Of a stretch of DNA of 9,019 nt, positions 6,487 to 9,019 are shown piece after piece; position 1 is the first letter of the stretch, and every line of letters begins with the position of its first letter. The translations under genes and the position numbers were made by a program. Source of the DNA: an uncultured Clostridia bacterium (GTDB lineage Bacteria; Bacillota; Clostridia; UMGS1883). The DNA is taken from contig CANRER010000054.1 in NCBI GenBank assembly GCA_947629615.1, positions 1 through 9,019 of the forward strand. Direction: 5' to 3'. Below the pieces are notes generated by a model. It searched no databases and was not told the DNA's origin. It saw only the letters and a program-made list of their open reading frames with translations.

Positions 6487-9019
6487 CTATTCCGTCTTTT
6501 CCTCGATGATTTCCCTTGTTATCCTGACCTCGGTAACTCCGCCGGCGCATTTATCCGCGCCGTTCGCCGCGAATTTTACGGTCACCTTTTCCTTACCGGC
6601 GGTGAGGCCTTCGGGTATATCGTAAAACACGCGGTAAAGGCGGCCGGGGCTATTTTTGTTGAGTATCTCGCCGCCGACCTTAATGCCGTCCACATAGACG
6701 GAGAAGTCACGCTCATAACGGACGCCGTTCTTACTAAAGGGCACGTCGTCGCCCCAATAGGCCGCGTAAAGGTAGTTCTGTTCCTCGGGCAGAACCTCCA
6801 TATCGTAGGAGAAGAAAGCGTTGTCCACTCCCCACGCGTCGCGCCAGAAGCGGCTTTTGCCGCCGTCCGAAAGTATTCCGTTATGCTGTGCGTCGTTATC
6901 GCTGTGCTTCAAATTATGGCCCGACTCGTCCTGCTGGCCGTCCGGCTCAACGGAGTCCACCGTCACGTTATTCAGCCTCCGCTCGTAATCGTCCGCGCCG
7001 CCGTCGTTCATGTACCAGTAAACGCTGTGAAAGCTGTGGTGTATCGACCAGAACGGCACAAGGGTAAGCTCCCTGCCGTTAGAGGTGTGGGCGGCGTCGA
7101 TTTTGAATACAAGTGCGGAAACGTCCGCGGGGGTTATGAAGCTTTCGGGGTCGGACGCGTCGCCCAGAATATTTGGCACGGGTACGGTGTTCGCGGGGAG
7201 ATTAAGCTCGCTCACGCGGGTATCCATATCCCTGACGTTAAGGCCGGCGGCCTCCTCGCCGAACGACGCGGCCAGCACGGCGGGGCCGTACTTAAAGGCC
7301 ACCTTGTTTTTGTCGTCGCGGGAGAAATAGACCGAAAGCGCCATAGGCAGCGTAAGCTCTATCTCGTCGCCCTCGCTCCACTCCCGCCGCAGCTCAACAT
7401 AGCCGTCAACGGCTTCGGCGGCGACGGCTTGGCCGTTCAGCTTAACGCCCATATCGCCGGCGAGCCAGCTCGGCGCACGAAGCTTAACAGCGGCTTCGGC
7501 CCCGCCCTTTTCAACCGTTATTTTTACGGTTTCCGAGTAGGGGAAGTCGGTTTCCATGCGGAGGGTAAGCCCGGCCTCGCGCCAAACCGCCTGCGAGGGG
7601 ATATAGAGGTTGACGTAAAGCTCGTCCTTATCCTTATAATATATACATTTCGTGTAGCGGCCCGGGTTTTCCATACCGCTGCCGGTACAGCACCACCACG
7701 AGCCCTCGGGCGTGCCGTAAATTCTGAAATGGCCGGGCAGCATGGAGGTAAAGTACATCTTATTGCCGGTTTCGGGGTCCTGCGAGCCGAGAATGTCGTT
7801 ATACAGGGCGTTTTCCACATAGTCCATATATTCGGCCCTATGCTCCCACGAGAACAAATGCTCGGTGAGCTTTATCATGTTGAAGGTGTTGCAGGTTTCG
7901 GCGTCCTTGATATGAAGGGTTTCGAGGCCGTCGTTTTCAAAATGCTCGCTGACGCTGTTGCCGCCGATGACGAAGGAGCGGCTGCCCGTGACGCGGTTCC
8001 AGAAAAATTCCGCTGCGGCCTTATAGTCCTCGCGGGAATTATCCTGCTCGTAAACGGCGGCCGCGCCGATGATTTTCGGTATCTGGGTGTTGGCGTGCTT
8101 GCCGGAAAGCTCGTCGCGCCCGGCGGCGAGCGGGTCAAGAATAGCGTTATGCGTGAAGCGGACGGCGGCGGCGAGGTAATCCTCCCTGCCGGTTATCGAG
8201 TAAAGCTGGGCGAACACGTCGTTCATGCCGCCGTGTTCAACGCCGAGCATTTTCTGCATTTGCTCGTCGGTGAGGCCTTTGGTTCCCTCAACGGCCCAGT
8301 CGGCGAATTTGACCGCCACGTCAAGAGCCTGCTCGTTACCGGCCACGACGTAAGCGTCGATAAGCCCCTGATAAATTTTGTGCACGCTGTACCACGGCAC
8401 CCAGCCGTCGTTCAGGTTGATGCCGTCGGGCGTTCTGATACTGCCGGCGAAAGCCTCGTCGAACGGGGCGGGGTCAAGCCCGCCGACATAGCCGCCGCCC
8501 GTTGTCCGCTGAATACGGGCAAGCTCGCCGACGGCGTAATCGAGGCGGCTTTTAAGCTCCGCGCCGTATTGCTCCGACTCGACGCACGCGCTGCTCACCG
8601 CGCTGAGCCAATGGCCCAGCGAGTGGCCGCTTATCCCCTTTCCGCCCCATTGATTGTTGTAGTTATAGGCCTCCCAGCCGCCGTAACGCTCCGCCTTCGG
8701 CTCCATTCCCGCCGATTCGAGGCAGGGAGCCAGCAGACGGTCGGGTTCGACGGCCATAAGGTATTTTTCGTTCGTATCGCGGGCGGTCTTGAACATACCG
8801 TCCAGTAGCTTAACATCGGACGCTGACATAAACCGTCCTCCCTCGCTTACGTCGATTTTTTCGCTTTTCGCCGCGGAAAGCGGCACGGAGTATTCACGGC
8901 TCCAAACGAAGGTGCGGGCCGTAAAGCCGCTGTCCATAGGCGTCGGGAGCGCGAGCGTCAGCTCTCCCCGCCCGCTTATGAGCCGCGCGTCAACGGCGGC
9001 AAGCCTCCCGCTCGGGTCG
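6487..9019 (-). CDS. DUF1680 superfamily glycoside hydrolase (GH127/GH146 type, putative beta-L-arabinofuranosidase), 5' end cut by window edge
   Basis: The minus-strand frame is open from the right edge to TAG at 6487-6489 (843 residues visible). The ATG at 8937 is probably not the start: it has no ribosome binding site and lies inside a beta-sandwich-like module that continues upstream and ends with TFVWSREYSVPL. Residues below are numbered from that ATG. The (alpha/alpha)6 catalytic domain spans about 36-435: SDVKLLDGMF (40-49), GHSLGHWLSA (104-113), HGGMNDVF (235-242), HANTQIPKI (281-289), GGNSVSEHF (325-333), ETCNTFNMIKL (347-357), WCCTGSGMEN (415-424). By comparison with Bifidobacterium HypBA1, the likely zinc ligands are E347, C349, C416 and C417, with C416 as thiolate nucleophile and E331 as acid/base (E331 to E347 keeps the 16-residue spacing of HypBA1 E322 to E338). 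Beta-sandwich regions follow: a DUF4986-like part ending in LTLVPFWSIHHSFHSVYWY (625-643) and a DUF6805-like C-terminal domain (about 655-810). The family removes terminal beta-L-arabinofuranose from plant glycans; export is likely but the signal peptide would be outside the window. Exact substrate unknown. Confidence 0.9.
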   Translation of the reverse strand, partial: DPSGRLAAVDARLISGRGELTLALPTPMDSGFTARTFVWSREYSVPLSAAKSEKIDVSEGGRFMSASDVKLLDGMFKTARDTNEKYLMAVEPDRLLAPCLESAGMEPKAERYGGWEAYNYNNQWGGKGISGHSLGHWLSAVSSACVESEQYGAELKSRLDYAVGELARIQRTTGGGYVGGLDPAPFDEAFAGSIRTPDGINLNDGWVPWYSVHKIYQGLIDAYVVAGNEQALDVAVKFADWAVEGTKGLTDEQMQKMLGVEHGGMNDVFAQLYSITGREDYLAAAVRFTHNAILDPLAAGRDELSGKHANTQIPKIIGAAAVYEQDNSREDYKAAAEFFWNRVTGSRSFVIGGNSVSEHFENDGLETLHIKDAETCNTFNMIKLTEHLFSWEHRAEYMDYVENALYNDILGSQDPETGNKMYFTSMLPGHFRIYGTPEGSWWCCTGSGMENPGRYTKCIYYKDKDELYVNLYIPSQAVWREAGLTLRMETDFPYSETVKITVEKGGAEAAVKLRAPSWLAGDMGVKLNGQAVAAEAVDGYVELRREWSEGDEIELTLPMALSVYFSRDDKNKVAFKYGPAVLAASFGEEAAGLNVRDMDTRVSELNLPANTVPVPNILGDASDPESFITPADVSALVFKIDAAHTSNGRELTLVPFWSIHHSFHSVYWYMNDGGADDYERRLNNVTVDSVEPDGQQDESGHNLKHSDNDAQHNGILSDGGKSRFWRDAWGVDNAFFSYDMEVLPEEQNYLYAAYWGDDVPFSKNGVRYERDFSVYVDGIKVGGEILNKNSPGRLYRVFYDIPEGLTAGKEKVTVKFAANGADKCAGGVTEVRITREIIEEKTE

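Noticed and set aside
6466..6487. Inverted repeat GCGCAG / CTGCGC with a 10-nt loop at the end of the hydrolase gene, considered as a terminator
   Set aside because: The stem is only 6 bp, it overlaps the stop codon, and no U-tract follows on the minus strand. It is likely chance in GC-rich DNA.
6883..8808. Long plus-strand open frame (641 codons) opposite the hydrolase
   Set aside because: Same artefact: it mirrors the hydrolase codons, shows no family motif, and has no good ribosome binding site. It is an antisense shadow.

Overview
The window is GC-rich, almost entirely coding, and all three genes are read from the minus strand. In transcription order (right to left) they are: the 3' part of a large glycoside hydrolase of the DUF1680 superfamily (GH127/GH146, beta-L-arabinofuranosidase type; 9019 to 6487, 5' end outside the window); addB (6444 to 3133, complete); and addA (3143 to 1, C-terminus outside the window). 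The only intergenic DNA is 42 bp between the hydrolase and addB; addB and addA overlap by 11 bp. I see no RNA genes, mobile elements, CRISPR arrays or long repeats.

The organism is most likely a GC-rich member of the Bacillota, probably an uncultured Clostridia from a gut, rumen or other plant-polysaccharide habitat. This is inferred from the AddAB enzyme with an addB-addA gene order and an Fe-S type AddB, the strong AGGAG/GGAGG ribosome binding sites, and the multi-domain arabinan-type hydrolase whose N-terminal module ends in a VWSREYSVPL-like strand of the kind seen in clostridial extracellular proteins. No taxonomic marker gene is present.

AddA and AddB together form the helicase-nuclease that resects double-strand breaks and prepares 3' ends for RecA at Chi sites. 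AddA carries all the superfamily 1 helicase motifs, and the window ends just as its nuclease domain begins. AddB keeps its nuclease centre and the four Fe-S cysteines, but the Walker A loop expected at its N-terminus is absent and the Walker B-like acidic residue is replaced, so its helicase-like half is probably a structural and Chi-reading module only. This resembles what is known for RexB of lactic acid bacteria.

The hydrolase has no evident functional link to DNA repair. It is next to addB, in the same direction and with no visible terminator, so readthrough transcription is possible. I did not find a convincing new biological system here; the points most worth a second look are the degenerate AddB ATPase site and the altered active-site loop of the hydrolase.
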